A stretch of DNA of 64,000 bases from QYOJ01 sp043806735 (GTDB taxonomy: Bacteria > Bacteroidota > Bacteroidia > Bacteroidales > FEN-979), in NCBI GenBank assembly GCA_043806735.1, contig JAZDGR010000178.1, positions 1-64,000 on the forward strand, given 5' to 3'. The translations under genes and the position numbers were made by a program. Each line of letters begins with the position of its first letter. Position 1 is the stretch's first letter. Shown in pieces: positions 61,561-64,000 of the stretch. Below the pieces are notes generated by a model. That model was not told the DNA's origin, did not search any database, and saw only the letters and a list, made by a program, of their open reading frames with translations.

Positions 61561-62718
61561 TACTTTTCTGACGCCGTCGGAGACTTCGGCGAGGTAGAAA
61601 TCGGCTTTCAGGCCGGTTTTCAGGTGATAATTCCTTCCAACCTGATCCATGAAGTGATCTACTGTTTCATTCTTCACTAGGTTTACTGTACAACCTCCAA
61701 ATCCAGCTCCGGTCATCCGGGCGCCCAGTACTCCGTTGATTTTCTGCGCTTCTTCTACGAGCGTATCCAACTCGATTCCTGTCACTTCATAATTCTCTTT
61801 CAGCGATTCGTGTGAAGCGTTCATCAACGCGCCAAACTGCAGGATATCATGGTTCCAAAGGCAGGAGACCGAATTCAGCACACGTTGGTTTTCAGAGAGT
61901 ACATGGCGGGCTCTGCGGCGAATGACTTCATCGGGAATCTGATCCTGGATTTTGTAAAACTGCATAAAACTGATCTCTCCCAACTGACTGATATCGAATA
62001 ATCTGCTAAGATAAGAGACCGCGAGTTGACATTCGGCCACCCGTTCATTGTATTTGGAATCGGTTAACCCCCGCTGCTTATTGGTATTTGCGATGACCAG
62101 GCTGATTCCATCCAGGATCAGGGGCACCATCTTGTTTTCAAGGGTTCGGCAGTTCAGGAAAATAGCGTGATCCTTTTCCCCCATCCCGACAGCAAACTGA
62201 TCCATGATCCCGCAGTTTACACCGACAAACTGGTTCTCCGCTTTTTGCGAAAGTCTGATCAATTCCAGCAGGCTGATTTCCGTCTTCAGAATTGCATTTA
62301 AAGCAAAAGCCGTCACCATCTCAATGGATGCCGAGGAGGATAAACCGGCGCTATTGGGGATGGTTCCCGAGTAGAGCAACTCCATCCCGGGGATACGAAT
62401 GTTGCGCTGTTTGAATTGATCAAAAATTCCCAACGGGTAATTGACCCACTGCTTTTCAACCCTGTTGGAAATATCCGCAACCGGGATCTCTGCCCGGAAA
62501 TCAAAATTCGTTGAAGCAAGCCGGATAAGGGGCCCTTCTATCCTCCGGATGATAAGATTAATTCCGAACTGAAGGGCACATGGCAGAACAAAGCCTCCGT
62601 TGTAATCGGTATGTTCACCGATCAAGTTTACGCGACCCGGGGCGAAAAACGGGGCAGGTTGATTTTCAGGTTGTCCGAAGAGCTGGAAATACATCCTGTA
62701 AAGTGCATCATGGTTCAT
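61555..62718 (-). CDS. galK: Galactokinase
   Basis: 387 residues, GHMP kinase. The galactokinase signature GRVNLIGEHTDYNGGFVLP is near residues 28-46. The ATP-binding motif is IPNSAGLSSSASIEM, the catalytic Asp is in CGIMDQFAVGMG, and GARMTGAGFGGC forms motif 3. It phosphorylates alpha-D-galactose at C1 for the Leloir pathway. galT and galE are not in this window. It converges on galM and is divergent from the GH2 mannosidase. Confidence 0.96.
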   Translation of the reverse strand: MNHDALYRMYFQLFGQPENQPAPFFAPGRVNLIGEHTDYNGGFVLPCALQFGINLIIRRIEGPLIRLASTNFDFRAEIPVADISNRVEKQWVNYPLGIFDQFKQRNIRIPGMELLYSGTIPNSAGLSSSASIEMVTAFALNAILKTEISLLELIRLSQKAENQFVGVNCGIMDQFAVGMGEKDHAIFLNCRTLENKMVPLILDGISLVIANTNKQRGLTDSKYNERVAECQLAVSYLSRLFDISQLGEISFMQFYKIQDQIPDEVIRRRARHVLSENQRVLNSVSCLWNHDILQFGALMNASHESLKENYEVTGIELDTLVEEAQKINGVLGARMTGAGFGGCTVNLVKNETVDHFMDQVGRNYHLKTGLKADFYLAEVSDGVRKVS

Positions 62719-62757
62719 ACAAAGAGTTCGATTTACGGCCGAAGGTAGAAAATTTTT

Positions 62758-62765
62758 TACTTTTG
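62758..62765 (+). promoter_or_regulatory. Bacteroidota -7 promoter element for the GH2 gene
   Basis: TACTTTTG matches TAnnTTTG, 23 bases before the ATG at 62789. Confidence 0.6.
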
Positions 62766-62788
62766 CACCCGGATTAACCTACATTCTA

Positions 62789-64000
62789 ATGAAAACATAT
62801 TTCAAGATTTTTCTCTTATTGACTCTTTTTGTATTTGGAGCAGCTCCCTCTTTTGCACAGGACGAGGGAATCTTATCCCTGAACGGAACCTGGCAGTTCC
62901 GGCAACAAGGATCCACTAAAATCTACAATGCAGAGGTTCCGGGGCTGGTTCAACTTGTTTTAAAACAAAACCGGGTTATTGCGGATCCCTTTTATGCCAC
63001 CTATGAAGAGAAGCTGCAATGGATCAGTGACACGGGATGGGTTTATGAGAAGTATTTTCAACTCGACCGCGAGTTTTTTGCCAACCGCCATATTGAGCTG
63101 GTATGTGAAGGCCTGGACACTTACGCTAATGTGTATATCAATGATTCCCTGGTGATTACGGCTGATAACATGTTCAAATCATGGGTTGCCAACATCAAGC
63201 GGTTTCTTCGAATGGGATATAATAAAATCAAGATTGAATTTCCTTCGATTACCAAATTGAACAAGGCTTTCTACCATCAGTTACCTTATAAGCTACCCGG
63301 TGATGAAAAGGTGGTTTGCCGCAAAGCGGCTTATCAGTTTGGCTGGGATTGGGGACCCCGGTTTGTTACCATGGGGATATGGAAACCGATATATATTCGC
63401 TACTGGAAATATGTCAATGTTCTGGGAGTCAATTTTATCCAGAAAAGTCTGACCGACTCGGTCGCGAAGATGGTCGCTGCTTTTGTCGTAAACTCAACGC
63501 TCTCTGACACAGCCGAATTCAAGCTTCTCTATGATACAAGCGTTTTCTTCACGGGGAAAGAGAAACTGAACAAAGGGATCAATGCCATCCGGATTGATTT
63601 TGACCTTACCAATCCCAAGAGGTGGAATCCCAACGGCATGGGAGCTCCGGTACTTTACAATTTAGGCTATCAGGTATTTTTCGCGGGGTATCTGGAAGGT
63701 GAAGGCCATCAGAAAATCGGATTGCGAACCGTTGAGTTGGTTCAGGAACCCGACTCCATTGGCCGTTCTTTTTATCTGAAGATCAACGGGAAGCCGGTTT
63801 TTGTGCGGGGGGCTAACTACATTCCGATGGACAATTTTCCAACCCGTGTTACAGACTCTATGTACAATGCATTACTCACTGATGCAGACCTTGCGAACAT
63901 GAATATGCTCCGGGTATGGGGAGGAGGTATTTATGAACACGATACTTTTTATGACTTGTGCGATAAGAAGGGAATTATGGTGTGGCAGGATTTCATGTTT
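62789..64000 (+). CDS. Beta-mannosidase-like GH2 family protein (partial, runs off window)
   Basis: The first 404 codons are present. Signal peptide FLLLTLFVFGAAPSFAQ. The N-terminal jelly-roll (LSLNGTWQFRQQG, EVPGLVQ..., YFQLDREF, ELVCEGLDTYANVYIND) and the start of the barrel domain (FYLKINGKPVFVRGANYIPMD, NMNMLRVWGGGIYEHDTFYD, GIMVWQDFMF) are those of GH2 beta-mannosidases. QFGWDWGPRF is typical of the mannosidase subgroup. The two catalytic glutamates lie beyond the window. It probably removes terminal beta-mannose from imported or surface oligosaccharides. Confidence 0.92.
   Translation, partial: MKTYFKIFLLLTLFVFGAAPSFAQDEGILSLNGTWQFRQQGSTKIYNAEVPGLVQLVLKQNRVIADPFYATYEEKLQWISDTGWVYEKYFQLDREFFANRHIELVCEGLDTYANVYINDSLVITADNMFKSWVANIKRFLRMGYNKIKIEFPSITKLNKAFYHQLPYKLPGDEKVVCRKAAYQFGWDWGPRFVTMGIWKPIYIRYWKYVNVLGVNFIQKSLTDSVAKMVAAFVVNSTLSDTAEFKLLYDTSVFFTGKEKLNKGINAIRIDFDLTNPKRWNPNGMGAPVLYNLGYQVFFAGYLEGEGHQKIGLRTVELVQEPDSIGRSFYLKINGKPVFVRGANYIPMDNFPTRVTDSMYNALLTDADLANMNMLRVWGGGIYEHDTFYDLCDKKGIMVWQDFMF

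Noticed and set aside
35999..62718. Classical Sus-like polysaccharide utilisation locus
   Set aside because: No SusC/SusD pair is present; the only TonB receptor is at 20-22 kb with propeller partners.

Overview
The window looks like chromosome from a Bacteroidota organism, probably an uncultured environmental Bacteroidales/Marinilabiliales relative. I infer this from three things: the phylum's promoter element (TAnnTTTG) in front of many genes, type IX secretion sorting domains on two secreted proteins, and the phylum-typical run rpmG - DUF4295 - ftsY - rimO. There are no tRNA or rRNA genes, CRISPR arrays or insertion sequences. Most of the first 35 kb is housekeeping; most of the second half is carbohydrate metabolism.

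Layout. 1-5 kb: etfB (tail), etfA, a two-gene membrane Fe-S/CCG oxidoreductase and a long acyl-CoA dehydrogenase form a route from acyl-CoA oxidation to the membrane quinone pool. 5-10.4 kb: divergent clpC and gyrA. 10.4-17.1 kb: a TPR protein, a membrane-anchored SRPBCC/GyrI-like protein, an unrecognised 379-aa protein behind an unusual AT-rich repeat-bearing promoter, an NAD-dependent epimerase, a steroid-reductase-like membrane protein and a lipoprotein. 17.15-17.51 kb: a gene-free block that looks like a structured non-coding RNA gene on the minus strand, with its own promoter and terminator. 17.7-24.6 kb: clpS, a Nudix hydrolase, and a five-gene minus-strand operon (two T9SS-sorted proteins, a TonB-dependent receptor, a surface beta-propeller lipoprotein and an OsmC gene) that resembles Bacteroidota vitamin B12 uptake loci. 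24.7-35.3 kb: rimO, ftsY, DUF4295, rpmG, scpB, xerD, an SDR, an aminotransferase, aat, a C1 peptidase and a radical SAM protein.

35.3-64 kb is mainly carbohydrate metabolism: a debranching-enzyme-like protein, a GT39 glycosyltransferase, a GH63-like enzyme, a DUF2961/GH172 protein, a CAP-SPOR protein, a hydrolase-formylglycine-enzyme fusion, an SSS-family symporter, GH31, galM, galK and a GH2 beta-mannosidase running off the end. With the exported hydrolases, the symporter and galM/galK, the set could cut, import and phosphorylate sugars. An alkyltransferase (ogt), a phosphoesterase, an Old Yellow Enzyme, an EXPERA-like protein and a second SDR are interspersed.

Two themes run across the window. 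First, damaged genes are unusually common: nonsense codons in the OsmC and fusion genes, single-base frameshifts in the TonB receptor and GH31 genes, and a 2.6-kb stretch (55.2-57.8 kb) where four surface-polysaccharide or cell-wall genes survive only as pieces joined at abrupt junctions. Second, short degenerate tandem repeats with a period near 7 bases, each made of a different word, sit at gene ends and start regions. At least two also lie inside coding sequence and are translated. The sequence alone does not show whether the lesions are real decay or assembly error.
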